Notes under the pieces: generated by a model | Database searches by the model: none | What the model was told of the DNA's origin: nothing | Seen by the model: the letters and a program-made list of their open reading frames with translations, nothing else | Position numbers and translations under genes: made by a program | In this document: piece by piece, positions 7,950-16,685 of the stretch | Layout of the letters: every line of letters starts with the position of its first letter | Numbering within the stretch: position 1 is the first letter of the stretch | Assembly: GCA_031270605.1 (NCBI GenBank) | Contig: JAISXG010000006.1 | Span: 1-60,092 of the forward strand | Direction: 5' to 3' | DNA from: Oscillospiraceae bacterium | GTDB lineage: Bacteria > Bacillota > Clostridia > Oscillospirales > Acutalibacteraceae | Length of the DNA: 60,092 bases

Positions 7950-8864
7950 TCAGAGCTGCGACAGGTCATACGGCGTCTGCTGATAAACAAAATAGTTCAG
8001 CCAGTTTGTGAACAGCAGGGTTGCGGCCGAGCGCCAGCGCACCAGCGGCGTTTTTTCCGGGTCGTCATCCGGGAAATAGTTGCAGGGCACCGCAATGGGC
8101 AACCTCTTGTTTTTATCTCTGAAATACTCCTTTGCAAGCGTGTCCGCGTCATATTCCGCGTGGCCTGTGGCAAAAAAGTTTCTGCAGGCCATGTCTGAAA
8201 GCAGGTAAATACCTGCCGCGTCGGAATAAGAAAGTACCTGCAGGTCATGCACCTTAGCAATGTCCTCCATGTGGATGTCGGTATGGCGGGAATGAGGAAT
8301 ATAAAACACCTCGTCAAGGCACCGCATCAGAGGATGCAGCGTGTCCAGCGAGCGGTGCTCAAACACGCCGAACATCTTTTCATTCAGGTTGTATTTCTGC
8401 ACGCCGTAATGGAAATACAGCGAAGCCTGCGCGCCCCAGCAGATATTGAAGGTGGAATACACATTCGTTTTCGCCCACTCAAACACAGAGCAAAGCTCGG
8501 GCCAGTAATCCACCTCTTCAAAGGGCAGGTGTTCAACGGGCGCGCCGGTGACGATCATGCCGTCAAACTTCTCATTTTTAATATCTTCAAAGGTCTTATA
8601 AAACTTCAATAAATGCTCCGCAGAAGTGTTTCTGGACTGATGCGTCGCCATGTGCATCAGTTCAATATCCACCTGCAGGGGCGAATTGCCGAGCAGGCGC
8701 AGAAGCTGCGTTTCGGTTTCGATTTTCGTGGGCATCAGGTTCAAAAGAAGAATCTTCAAAGGACGGATATCCTGGTGCATCGCACGGTCCTCCGTCATTA
8801 CGAACACATTCTCTTTTTCCAAAAGTGCGCGCGCCGGAAGCGCATTGTCAACCTTAATAGGCAT
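7950..8864 (-). CDS. metA: Homoserine O-acetyltransferase (MetA family)
   Basis: 304 residues, full length for MetA. It transfers an acyl group from acyl-CoA to homoserine, the first committed step of methionine synthesis. The catalytic Cys-142 (FNICWGAQ), His-235 and Glu-237 (ATGHAEYD) are all present. Residue 111 is Glu (GAPVEHLPF); in characterised MetA proteins Glu-111 goes with acetyl-CoA use and Gly-111 with succinyl-CoA, so acetyl-CoA is predicted. ATG follows AGGAGGG. No S-box or T-box motif was seen upstream. Its neighbour hslO lies 131 bp upstream on the same strand. Confidence 0.96.
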   Translation of the reverse strand: MPIKVDNALPARALLEKENVFVMTEDRAMHQDIRPLKILLLNLMPTKIETETQLLRLLGNSPLQVDIELMHMATHQSRNTSAEHLLKFYKTFEDIKNEKFDGMIVTGAPVEHLPFEEVDYWPELCSVFEWAKTNVYSTFNICWGAQASLYFHYGVQKYNLNEKMFGVFEHRSLDTLHPLMRCLDEVFYIPHSRHTDIHMEDIAKVHDLQVLSYSDAAGIYLLSDMACRNFFATGHAEYDADTLAKEYFRDKNKRLPIAVPCNYFPDDDPEKTPLVRWRSAATLLFTNWLNYFVYQQTPYDLSQL

Positions 8865-8995
8865 GCATATCCCTCCTGTTCAAATTGGGCAATTTTCTGT
8901 TTTGTGCCCCGGCCTGAAAATCAGGCTTAAATAGAATAATATCATATAAGTCAAAAAAGAGCAAGAAAAAGATGGCGGATACTCTGATTCTGCCC

Positions 8996-9865
8996 TTATC
9001 CCATCAGCTTTTTGATTTGCGTCGCCGTAAAGCGGTATTTCTTGTTGCAGAAGTGGCAGTTGACAGAGGTCACCGGGTCCTGCGCCATTTCCGCAAGCCC
9101 CTCGCGCCCCGTGGAAAGCAGCGCGCGGACAACGCGCTCGCGTGAGCAGTTGCAACGGTATTCGGGGAAGAACTCGTCCATTTGCCGTAGCGCAAAGCCG
9201 GGCAGCGCCGCACGGCAGATTTCAATGGGCGAAAGGCCGTCTGTGAGCATGGTTGTGACGGGTTTCAGGCCCGAAAGCGCCTGTTCGACCGCCGCGACGG
9301 TTTCTTCGCTTGCAAAGGGCAGCAGCTGCACCATAAAGCCGCCCGCGACGATCACCTCGCCCTGGTCCTTGGAAACCAGCACCCCAAGGCCGCAGACCGT
9401 GGGCACCTGCTCGCTCGCCGCATAATAAGAGGTGATGTCCTCGGCAATTTCGCCCGAAACCAGCGGCACCTGCCCAATGTACGGCTCACCGACGCCGAAG
9501 TCGCGCATGACGGAAAGATAACCGTCCGCACCCACAGCGCCGCCAACGTCAAGCTTGCCCTCATATTTCGGGGGAATATCCACAACGGGGTTCGAGATAT
9601 AACCGCGCGCATTCCCGCGATAGTCCGCAACGGCAATCACCGAGCCGGTTTCACCGCCGCCGTTGACGCGCAACGTGATGCTGCCCTCTTCCTCTTTTAT
9701 CAGGCTGCCCATAATGGACGCGCCCGTCAAAAGCCTGCCCAGCGCCGCCGTGCAGACTTTCGAGGTGCGGTGAATCTTTCGCGCTTCGCGCACAATATCG
9801 GTTGTGTCGGCCGCTATGACAACCAGCGAGCCGTCATCCGCGATGCATCTCACAAGATGAGCCAA
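8996..9865 (-). CDS. hslO: Hsp33 redox-regulated chaperone
   Basis: 289 residues, normal length for Hsp33, a cytosolic holdase switched on by oxidation. The C-terminal zinc centre is present as CNC (in YRCNCSRERV) and CHFC (in VNCHFCNKKYRF). N-terminal motifs DIVREARKIHRTSKVCTAALGR and GNARGYISNP, and LLTGASIMGSL, are typical. It is followed by metA and preceded by a methyltransferase gene 30 bp upstream, so the cluster yerC - methyltransferase - hslO may be co-transcribed. Confidence 0.96.
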   Translation of the reverse strand: MAHLVRCIADDGSLVVIAADTTDIVREARKIHRTSKVCTAALGRLLTGASIMGSLIKEEEGSITLRVNGGGETGSVIAVADYRGNARGYISNPVVDIPPKYEGKLDVGGAVGADGYLSVMRDFGVGEPYIGQVPLVSGEIAEDITSYYAASEQVPTVCGLGVLVSKDQGEVIVAGGFMVQLLPFASEETVAAVEQALSGLKPVTTMLTDGLSPIEICRAALPGFALRQMDEFFPEYRCNCSRERVVRALLSTGREGLAEMAQDPVTSVNCHFCNKKYRFTATQIKKLMG

Positions 9866-9895
9866 AATTGTTCAATCCTTTATATAATGTAATAA

Positions 9896-10636
9896 TTACC
9901 CTGACTTTTTTGCGGTGTAATAAATTCTTTCGCTGTCAGGGCGGGGGCCGGCAAGCGTCATATCGTCATAAACGGCAAGCAGCTCGAACCCCGCGCCGCA
10001 TAAACAGTCTTTGATAAATTCTTCGGAATATGCCTGCTCTGAGAACTCTTCGGTAAATCGCTCATATCCCCCGCGCCCGCACATGAAAATATCAAGGCAG
10101 ATATCAACCCTGCCCCGCCCCGCATAGGCGTTGCGCCAGGCGCAGAAAACACCGTCGGCTTCATACACAAAGGCGTTGTCGGCAAGCACCGATTCGTGCT
10201 TATGAAGCGTGTTCATGTCAAACACAAACACCCCTCCCGGCTCAAGAAACAGCGACACCCTCTCAAATGCCCTGCGCAGCTTCTTTTCGTCGGTGATGTG
10301 GTTGAGGCTGTCGAGCGCGCACACGGCGCAGTTCACCGTGCCATATAAATCCAGCTCGGCCATATCCTGGCAAAGCAGCAATGCGCCGCATTCATGGTCA
10401 CAAAGCTTGTTGCGGGCAATGCTGAGCATGTCCGGCGAGCTGTCAACTCCGATCACTTCAAAACCCCGGCGGCAGAACTCCACGCTCAGTGAGCCGGTGC
10501 CGCAGGCGAGGTCGAGCAATATGCCGCCCGAAACGCCGCCAAACGAAAGCAAAGAGCAGAGATACTCCGCTCTTTTTTCATACTCCACATTTTGTGTCAG
10601 GCTGTCATACACCTGCGCGAAGGCCGCATAAGCCAT
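9896..10636 (-). CDS. Class I SAM-dependent methyltransferase
   Basis: 246 residues from ATG at 10636, with GGAGGA upstream; the yerC stop TGA lies one base before this ATG, which supports this start over a longer frame. The Rossmann-type SAM motif is ILLDLACGTGSLSVEF, followed by FEVIGVDSSPDML (acidic loop) and a motif like AVCALDSLNHI. This arrangement matches small-molecule methyltransferases of the Methyltransf_25 group. The substrate is unknown. Tight spacing indicates translation coupled to yerC. Confidence 0.88.
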   Translation of the reverse strand: MAYAAFAQVYDSLTQNVEYEKRAEYLCSLLSFGGVSGGILLDLACGTGSLSVEFCRRGFEVIGVDSSPDMLSIARNKLCDHECGALLLCQDMAELDLYGTVNCAVCALDSLNHITDEKKLRRAFERVSLFLEPGGVFVFDMNTLHKHESVLADNAFVYEADGVFCAWRNAYAGRGRVDICLDIFMCGRGGYERFTEEFSEQAYSEEFIKDCLCGAGFELLAVYDDMTLAGPRPDSERIYYTAKKSG

Positions 10637-10637
10637 T

Positions 10638-10949
10638 TCAGGATTCCTCCGGCGCTTTCGCGTTGTCAAGGCGGTTGAATATTTCGGTGTAGCCGTCGCA
10701 GCCGTATTTCAAAGAGCGTTTCACGCGGCTGATGGTGGCGGTTGATGCGCCGGTGAGAGCGGCGATTTCGTTATACACCTTATCCTCCGTAAGCATTTTG
10801 GCGACTACGATGCGTTGCGCAAGGGCCTTGATTTCGGGAACGGTGCATAAATCTTCAAAAAAGGCATAACATTCATCCATATTTTCAAGTTTCAAAATGG
10901 CTTGAAAAAGAAAATCGGTGTTTTGATCGGCGATTTTGCTGTTATGCAT
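10638..10949 (-). CDS. yerC: YerC/YecD family TrpR-like DNA-binding protein
   Basis: 103 residues from ATG at 10949, preceded by GGAGGGTTGAAT. The MDECYAFFEDLCTVPEIKALAQRI segment and the helix-turn-helix LTGASTATISRVKRSLKYG are characteristic of YerC/YecD proteins, a Firmicutes group of the TrpR repressor superfamily. Function is not well established; some members are linked to purine or amino-acid regulation. It is the first gene of the tight pair with the methyltransferase. Confidence 0.9.
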   Translation of the reverse strand: MHNSKIADQNTDFLFQAILKLENMDECYAFFEDLCTVPEIKALAQRIVVAKMLTEDKVYNEIAALTGASTATISRVKRSLKYGCDGYTEIFNRLDNAKAPEES

Positions 10950-11082
10950 ATTCAACCCTCCAAAAGTTTCAAAAATACGCTTTGATTTTAACACACGAGA
11001 ATCCAAAAGTAAAGCGGGAGCCTGCAGTTTTGCGGTTTTTGTCCCGCAGGGTAAATTTTTTGCGGACAGGCAGAAAAACTCC

Positions 11083-11111
11083 TTGACTTTTCGGGCAAAT
11101 GGTGTTACTAT
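11083..11111 (+). promoter_or_regulatory. Promoter of tRNA-Arg
   Basis: TTGACT (11083-11088), 17 bp, TACTAT (11106-11111). The tRNA begins about 100 bp downstream. Confidence 0.6.
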
Positions 11112-11215
11112 ACTTTGGCAAGAGCGGGCACTTGCAGCTCCGCGGGGCAGTGTGACCGGCAAAAAAAGAATTGCCGCGCCGCCCAAACGGTAAAACAATT
11201 TTCACAGGTTAATAT

Positions 11216-11292
11216 GCGCTGGTAGCTCAGTCGGATAGAGTGCTTGGCTACGAACCAAGAGGTCGGGGGTTCGAATCCCTTCCAGCGTGCCA
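11216..11292 (+). tRNA. tRNA-Arg (anticodon ACG)
   Basis: A full cloverleaf: acceptor GCGCTGG/CCAGCGT, D-arm GCTC...GAGT, anticodon arm CTTGG-CTACGAA-CCAAG with anticodon ACG, T-arm GGGGGTTCGAATCCCTT, and encoded CCA at the 3' end. The first acceptor pair is G-U. A hairpin terminator follows. Confidence 0.96.
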
Positions 11293-11296
11293 TGCA

Positions 11297-11337
11297 AAGC
11301 CGTTGAAGCGTTATGCTTCGGCGGTTTTCTTGTTTTA
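11297..11337 (+). terminator. Terminator after tRNA-Arg
   Basis: CCGTTGAAGC pairs with GCTTCGGCGG (two G-U pairs), loop GTTAT-like, followed by TTTTCTTGTTTT. Confidence 0.8.
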
Positions 11338-11375
11338 TCACGGATTAAAGTTCATTGACAAGAGGCGGTGATATT

Positions 11376-12233
11376 TTGAAAAACAACAATCAGGACAGGC
11401 TGCTTTTGATTGACGGGCACAATTTGCTGTTTCAGATGTTTTTTGGCATGCCGTCAAGAATTATCAATAAGGACGGCAAAGCCATTCAAGGCACATTGGG
11501 CTTTGTCGGCGCGTTGATTAAAATCATCAAAATGACCGCTCCCACCCACCTTGCCGTGCTGTTTGACAAAGAGCAACAGAATCAGCGAACCGAGCTGCTT
11601 GAGGACTATAAAGCAAACCGCATTGATTATTCCGCAGTGCCCGAAGAGGACAATCCCTTCTCTCAATTGCAGGATATTTATCACGCGCTGGATTATATGG
11701 GCATTCAGCATCAGGAAGCAGTAAACTGTGAAACGGACGACGTAATTGCAAGCTATGCCCTGCAATACGCAAATCAGGCGCAGGTTGTGATTTCCTCTTT
11801 CGACAGCGATTTTTTTCAGTTGATGAACAGGAACGTTTCGGTGCTCCGTTACCGTGGAGATAACACCGTCATCTGCGGCCCAGAATTTTTGCAAGAAAAA
11901 TACGGCATTTCTCCTTGTTATTATGCCGATTTCAAAGCTCTGGCAGGTGACAGCGCCGACAACATCAAAGGCGCGGAACAGGTTGGGCCAAAAACCGCTG
12001 CAAACCTTATCGGACAATTCGGCAATCTTGAAAATATTATTCTTCATGCTCGGGAGATATCCAGACCGTCCATCAGAGAATCCATTCTTCGCAATACCGA
12101 GCGCCTGCGCACCAATTACAAACTGATTCGGCTCGACGGTACGGCTGCAATGCCCTTTTCTCTGGATGAGTTACGCTATTCTTACACCGGAATCAGCACG
12201 TTTGATGTTCTGCGGGGAATCCATTTAAAATAA
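11376..12233 (+). CDS. Stand-alone 5'-3' exonuclease (PolI N-terminal / flap nuclease family)
   Basis: 285 residues from TTG 11376 with GAGGCGGTG just upstream. It starts with LLLIDGHNLLFQMFFG (first metal Asp). Further hallmarks are VLFDKEQQNQRTELLEDYKANR, ETDDVIASYAL, ISSFDSDFFQL, and the H3TH segment ALAGDSADNIKGAEQVGPKTAANLI. Most PolI 5' nucleases are fused to a polymerase; this protein ends after the H3TH region, so it is the free-standing type that removes RNA primers or flaps. No polymerase domain follows; the next gene is an unrelated methyltransferase 33 bp downstream. Confidence 0.92.
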   Translation: MKNNNQDRLLLIDGHNLLFQMFFGMPSRIINKDGKAIQGTLGFVGALIKIIKMTAPTHLAVLFDKEQQNQRTELLEDYKANRIDYSAVPEEDNPFSQLQDIYHALDYMGIQHQEAVNCETDDVIASYALQYANQAQVVISSFDSDFFQLMNRNVSVLRYRGDNTVICGPEFLQEKYGISPCYYADFKALAGDSADNIKGAEQVGPKTAANLIGQFGNLENIILHAREISRPSIRESILRNTERLRTNYKLIRLDGTAAMPFSLDELRYSYTGISTFDVLRGIHLK

Positions 12234-12266
12234 TCATGGGCTATACTGAAAGGAGAAAGAATCGTC

Positions 12267-13040
12267 ATGCCAGACTGGAACGCCGCCCAATATTTGACCT
12301 TTCAAACCGAGCGCACCCAGCCTGCCCTTGACCTGGCAGGCCGGGTGCGCCATTATTTGCCCGTGAAAAAAGCGCTGGATGTCGGCTGCGGGCCGGGCAA
12401 CAGCACACAGGTGCTGTTCGAGCGATTCCCCGCCGCGAAAATTATCGGGATCGACAATTCGCCGAACATGATTGAAAGCGCGAAGCTGGCGTACCCGCAC
12501 CTGCAATTTTCGCTTTGCGACGCAAGCCGCGACCTCGCCGCGATGGGCGGCGGGTTTGACCTTGTATTTTCCAACGCCTGCATACAATGGGTGCCGAACC
12601 ACCACAAGCTTCTGCGTGAAATGCTGGGGCTGCTCAATCCCGGCGGCATGCTTGCGGTGCAGACACCCATGAACCATGAAGAGCCGATTCACAAAATTAT
12701 TCTTGAAGTGGCGGTCCGCCCCGAATGGGCAGAAAAAATCGCCGTTCAAAGAATTTTTTATAACCTCACCCCCGGTGAATATTATGATTTGCTTGCTGAA
12801 ATTTCCTCTGAATTCTCTGTTTGGCAAACCATATATTTTCACAAAATGCGTTCCCATGAGGACATTATCGCGTGGTATCGCAGCACCGGCCTGCGGCCTT
12901 ATTTAAACAGCCTGCGGGACGACGAAAAGCCCGACTTTGAAAATGATATCTTGAAAGAGTTGCGCAACGCATACCCTGAGCAGGCAAACGGTGAGATTAT
13001 TTTTCGGTTTCCGCGCCTGTTTTTCACTGCTGTCCGCTGA
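12267..13040 (+). CDS. tam: Trans-aconitate 2-methyltransferase-like SAM methyltransferase
   Basis: 257 residues. The start PDWNAAQYLTFQTERTQPALDL matches the Tam family opening, and the SAM motif ALDVGCGPGNSTQVL is followed by IIGIDNSPNMIESAK and the substrate-side motifs FSNACIQWVPNHHKL and GLRPYLNSL. Known Tam methylates trans-aconitate, a toxic by-product inhibiting aconitase. Length equals the family's usual ~255. ATG has AAAGGAG upstream. It lies close behind the exonuclease gene and is followed by a terminator at 13130. Confidence 0.85.
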   Translation: MPDWNAAQYLTFQTERTQPALDLAGRVRHYLPVKKALDVGCGPGNSTQVLFERFPAAKIIGIDNSPNMIESAKLAYPHLQFSLCDASRDLAAMGGGFDLVFSNACIQWVPNHHKLLREMLGLLNPGGMLAVQTPMNHEEPIHKIILEVAVRPEWAEKIAVQRIFYNLTPGEYYDLLAEISSEFSVWQTIYFHKMRSHEDIIAWYRSTGLRPYLNSLRDDEKPDFENDILKELRNAYPEQANGEIIFRFPRLFFTAVR

Positions 13041-13434
13041 CTTATATTTATTAATAAAATATGAATAACGCATTCAAGCATTTACAATTCGACCAAAAAC
13101 TACTAGTTCTTTAATGAAAAAATTATACAGAAAACGTTTATTTTGCAAAGCAGATGGACGTTTTCTTTTGTTTTGTCTTTTAAACATCTGGATGCGCACT
13201 GATTCATAAATTGTTCACAGCTCCTTATCCCTGCCGTTATAATAAGTTTAACCTGAGTTTAAACTTCTCCTCTTCATAGTTAATTTTGACACTTTATAAT
13301 GAAGAAAACAATAGTTTTTGTTTATAGCGCGAATGAGAAGAGAATTTGTCTGTTTGCATCTCAATGTCGAGAATATGCACCCCGCTTCTGCCGGGGGGAC
13401 ATCGCTTTCGCTTTTACCGAAAGGACGGTCACAC
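13041..13434. other. 394-bp intergenic region
   Basis: It holds the terminator at 13130-13175 after the tam-like gene and an AT-rich stretch with TTGACA and TATAAT words near 13285-13297 that are only three bases apart and so do not form a normal promoter. No RNA gene or credible ORF with a ribosome binding site was found. Confidence 0.6.
13130..13175 (+). terminator. Terminator after the tam-like gene
   Basis: GAAAACGT (13130-13137) pairs perfectly with ACGTTTTC (13158-13165) across a 20-nt loop, followed by TTTTGTTTTG. Confidence 0.65.
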
Positions 13435-15072
13435 ATGAGAAACAAACCCTATGCGTATTATGAAACCGCAACATTTGACACGATTTGGGATCTTTTGGAT
13501 CTTGCCGAAAAACGCTATGCCGAAAAAGAGGCGTATGTTTTCAAAAAGAGCAAGGCGGTCATAAAAAAGACCTATGCCGACTTGGTTGCGGACTCACATG
13601 CTTTCGCCGCTTATATCGCCAATGAAGGCTACGAAAGAAAAAGAATCGCCATTTTGGCTGAAAACTCCTATGAGTGGATCGTGACGTGGTTCGGCATTGT
13701 GCTTTCGGGCAACATCGCCGTTCCGCTTGACAAAATGCTTGACACCGAGCATTTGCATTTCATCATCAGCAGCACCGCCGCCTCTGCGCTGATTTATTCA
13801 AAACAATATCAGGAGCAGGCTGCTTTCTTTAAAGAAAAATATGACACGATGTCTTTTATTTGCGTCGAATCAGATTTTGAAGAGCGCCTTTCGGCCGGCC
13901 GCGCGCTGCTCAAAGCAGGCAATGTAAAACGCGTGCCGAACAACATCGACAAAAATCAGACTGCGGAAATCATTTACACCTCCGGCACAACGGGCGTTGC
14001 GAAGGGCGTGGCATTAACGCAGGATAATCTCTGCGCCGAGCTCATTGCCGTGAGCATGAGCATGCAGAGCAACGGCTCGAACATGCTGGTTTTGCCGCTC
14101 AACCACTGCTATGCGATGATGACCATTCTTGTTGTGTTGAACAAGGGTCAGACCACATACATATGCTCGGGCATCAAGCGCTTCTCGCAGGAAGTGAAGG
14201 AATTTGCCCCTGCGGAACTCTATCTTGTTCCGTTGTTTGTGGAAACCATGTATCACAAAATTATGGAGGCCGCAAAACAAAAAGGCAAAGAAAAGCAAAT
14301 CAAAATGCTCATTAAGGTCAGCCTCGGGCTTTATAACATGGGCATCGACATCCGCCGCAAGCTGTTCGCAACCGTGCTCAAGGAGTTCGGCGGTAATTTG
14401 AACGCCATGCTTTCCGGCGGCGCGCCGATCGACCCGATGTATCTCAAAGCGTTCCGCGCGTTCGGCGTCGATGTGATGGAGGGTTACGGCATTTCAGAAT
14501 GCTCGCCCGTTATCGCAGCCAACCGCAACGCGCACTACCGCGACGGCAGCGTGGGCCAGGCATTGCACGGCGTTGAGGTCAAGACCGACGCGGCGGACGG
14601 CAAAAGCGAAGGCGAGCTGTATGTCAGGGGCCGCATTGTGATGCAGGGCTATTTTGAAAACGAAGACGCCACTGCAGAAACCTTTGACGGCGACTGGTTC
14701 AAAACAGGCGACTACGGCCGCATTGACAAAGACGGCTTTATTTACATCACCGGCCGCAAAAAGAACATTATCATTCTCAGCAACGGCAAAAACCTTTATC
14801 CCGAGGAACTTGAGCAGCAGATTATGCGCATCCCCGGCGTCAAAGAAGTTATTGTCTATGAAGAAAACAGGACCATTACGGCAGAGATATTCCCCGACTG
14901 CGACCTGCTCACCGAAGACGGCATCCACAACCACAAAGAGCACCTGGAGGCTGCAGTTGAAAAGCTGAACAAACAGCTGCCCGCGGGCAAGAGCATTGCA
15001 AAGGTCAAGATTCGCGACACCTGTTTTGAAAAAACCGCAACACAAAAAATTATCAGAAAGAAGTATGCATAA
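13435..15072 (+). CDS. AMP-forming acyl ligase (long-chain acyl-CoA/ACP synthetase family)
   Basis: 545 residues from ATG 13435 with AAAGGACGG upstream. ANL-superfamily motifs: the phosphate-binding loop IIYTSGTTGVAKGVALT, the A5 segment EGYGISECSPVI, TGDYGRIDKDGFIYITGRKKNIII (A7-A8), and YPEELEQQI. The final active-site lysine appears in the C-terminal KTATQKIIRKKY. The stop overlaps the ATG of a dedicated acyl carrier protein gene, and a PlsC-like acyltransferase follows. Together this suggests that a fatty acid is activated, loaded on the ACP and transferred to a lipid. The acyl substrate is unknown. Confidence 0.9.
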   Translation: MRNKPYAYYETATFDTIWDLLDLAEKRYAEKEAYVFKKSKAVIKKTYADLVADSHAFAAYIANEGYERKRIAILAENSYEWIVTWFGIVLSGNIAVPLDKMLDTEHLHFIISSTAASALIYSKQYQEQAAFFKEKYDTMSFICVESDFEERLSAGRALLKAGNVKRVPNNIDKNQTAEIIYTSGTTGVAKGVALTQDNLCAELIAVSMSMQSNGSNMLVLPLNHCYAMMTILVVLNKGQTTYICSGIKRFSQEVKEFAPAELYLVPLFVETMYHKIMEAAKQKGKEKQIKMLIKVSLGLYNMGIDIRRKLFATVLKEFGGNLNAMLSGGAPIDPMYLKAFRAFGVDVMEGYGISECSPVIAANRNAHYRDGSVGQALHGVEVKTDAADGKSEGELYVRGRIVMQGYFENEDATAETFDGDWFKTGDYGRIDKDGFIYITGRKKNIIILSNGKNLYPEELEQQIMRIPGVKEVIVYEENRTITAEIFPDCDLLTEDGIHNHKEHLEAAVEKLNKQLPAGKSIAKVKIRDTCFEKTATQKIIRKKYA

Positions 15073-15290
15073 TGAGAGAAAAAATCCTGAAAATTTTAAC
15101 ATCGAACCCGAAGGTGACAGTGATCACCCCCGAAAGCAACCTGCTCACCGATTTTGGCCTGACCTCTCTTGACCTTGCCGAAATCGTTTGCGATATTGAA
15201 GATGAATTTGACATCGAGATCCCTGAAAAAGACCTTGTGAAAATCAAAACCGTGCACGATATTTATGAGTATGTCGACGCAATCGCCTGA
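15072..15290 (+). CDS. Acyl carrier protein
   Basis: 72 residues. The pantetheine attachment motif is DFGLTSLDLAEIV, with Ser replacing the usual DSL context (TSL), and the acidic helix DIEDEFDIEIPEKDL is typical of bacterial ACPs. It starts inside the stop codon of the ligase (TAATGA), so expression is coupled. It is probably a specialised carrier for the adjacent ligase and acyltransferase rather than the housekeeping AcpP, since no fab genes lie nearby. Confidence 0.92.
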   Translation: MREKILKILTSNPKVTVITPESNLLTDFGLTSLDLAEIVCDIEDEFDIEIPEKDLVKIKTVHDIYEYVDAIA

Positions 15291-15351
15291 GCATAATAAA
15301 CCTGTATTCGATCCACATTAAAATTCCTCCAAGGCTGAAAGGAAGATCCCA

Positions 15352-16581
15352 ATGGAAAAAAAACAACAGCAGAAAGACAAAACTTCGTTTTGGTATTTCG
15401 GAGTGGGCGGGCTGCTTGCGCTGTCGAAATCCCGCGGGCATAATGTAAAAATCGACAAAGCGGCAATCAAAGATTTGAAGCCCCCCTTTGTTGTTCTTTG
15501 CAACCATCAGGGTTATTATGACTGGGTGTATGCGGCGAAGGCGCTCATGCCCAACAAGGTGCGTTTTGTGGTTTCGAGATATCAGTTTTTAAATCCCAAA
15601 ACCGGCCCGATCCTGCAAAAAATGGGCGCGATCCCGAAAAGCCAGTTCACCTCGGACGCTTCGGCAGTGAAAGAGATCATCCGCACCGTCAAGCGCGGCG
15701 GTATCGTCGGCATTTACCCCTCAGGCAAACTCTCTTTGTTCGGTGAGGACGAAAAACCGCTGGAAGGCACCTATGAGCTGATCAAAAAACTGAATGTTCC
15801 CGTTGTGTTCATTCAGGTGGACGGCAGCTACCGCACCGCGCCGCGTTATAATATTGAAACAAAAAAAGGCCGCGTGGACGTAAAGCTCAGCATTCTGTTT
15901 ACGCCCGGGGAGCTTGCTTCTCTTCCTGCCCAAGAGGGCAAGGCAAAGCTCAACGCCGCCTTTTGCCATGACGATTTTGCGTCATCCACCAATAACGTGG
16001 AGTTCAAAAGCAAAAACATCATTGCGGGCCTTGACGACATGGCCTATATCTGCCCCAGCTGCAAAACGGACTATACCATGAAAACCGACGGCCCAAACCG
16101 TATTCTTTGCACAAAGTGCGGCTTTTCGGCCACGATGGACAATCGCTTCCGCTTAACGGGCGAAAACGGCTTTACCGCCCCCAAAACCATCAGCGAATGG
16201 GGCAGGTTTATAAAAGCGGAGGAACGCGAGCGTGTTTTGCGCGCACCCGAGGCGAAGCTCACAACCACCATGAAGCTCATGGAGCATGTGAACGACGAGG
16301 CCCAGCTTTCGCAAACCGGCACAGTTACGGCAGAGCTGAACAGCGAGGGCATATCCCTCAGGGGCAAGCGCGGCGGCGAGCCGTTTGAACGCTTTTTTAC
16401 TTATGCCCAGTACCCTGCCATGCATATTTTTGACAAAATTTATCTTTTGGTGCCCGATAATGAAGAAGTGCTTTGTGTTTCGCCGGCAACGGCGGCGGAA
16501 ACCACAAAATGGGGCATCGCTTCAGAGGTATACGCCTGCCTTTCGGCCGAAGGGCTTTTGAAGGCAACGGTTGGCTCCTGA
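15352..16581 (+). CDS. PlsC-like 1-acyl-glycerol-phosphate acyltransferase with C-terminal zinc-ribbon region
   Basis: 409 residues. LCNHQGYYDWVYAAK contains the HX4D catalytic motif of glycerolipid acyltransferases; GGIVGIYPSGKLSLFGE occupies the block III (FPEGTRS) position, and VPVVFIQVDGSYRT block IV. Beyond residue ~220 comes an extra part with a CPSCKTDYTM...CTKCG pair of CxxC motifs, apparently a zinc ribbon, and then ~140 residues without known similarity. Ordinary PlsC is ~200-250 aa, so this is a long two-part protein. ATG at 15352 follows AAAGGAAG. It is the third gene of the ligase-ACP-acyltransferase set. Confidence 0.88.
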   Translation: MEKKQQQKDKTSFWYFGVGGLLALSKSRGHNVKIDKAAIKDLKPPFVVLCNHQGYYDWVYAAKALMPNKVRFVVSRYQFLNPKTGPILQKMGAIPKSQFTSDASAVKEIIRTVKRGGIVGIYPSGKLSLFGEDEKPLEGTYELIKKLNVPVVFIQVDGSYRTAPRYNIETKKGRVDVKLSILFTPGELASLPAQEGKAKLNAAFCHDDFASSTNNVEFKSKNIIAGLDDMAYICPSCKTDYTMKTDGPNRILCTKCGFSATMDNRFRLTGENGFTAPKTISEWGRFIKAEERERVLRAPEAKLTTTMKLMEHVNDEAQLSQTGTVTAELNSEGISLRGKRGGEPFERFFTYAQYPAMHIFDKIYLLVPDNEEVLCVSPATAAETTKWGIASEVYACLSAEGLLKATVGS

Positions 16582-16636
16582 CTCCTTCTCTGAAAATATC
16601 CTTTCTTGCTTTACCTCATTTGTGTATATATTCTCC

Positions 16637-16680
16637 GGCGAAACGGCCGGCCTGTTTAAATACAGGCCGGCCGTTTCGCC
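16637..16680. terminator. Long perfect hairpin between convergent genes
   Basis: GGCGAAACGGCCGGCCTGT pairs perfectly over 19 bp with its complement across the loop TTAAAT, followed on the plus strand by ATATGTTATTTTTG. It separates the acyltransferase gene from the response-regulator gene. Confidence 0.85.
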
Positions 16681-16685
16681 ATATG

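Noticed and set aside
8865-8995. SAM riboswitch upstream of metA
   Set aside because: The gap is only ~130 bp, shows just a small GCCTGA/TCAGGC hairpin and an RBS, and lacks S-box core motifs.
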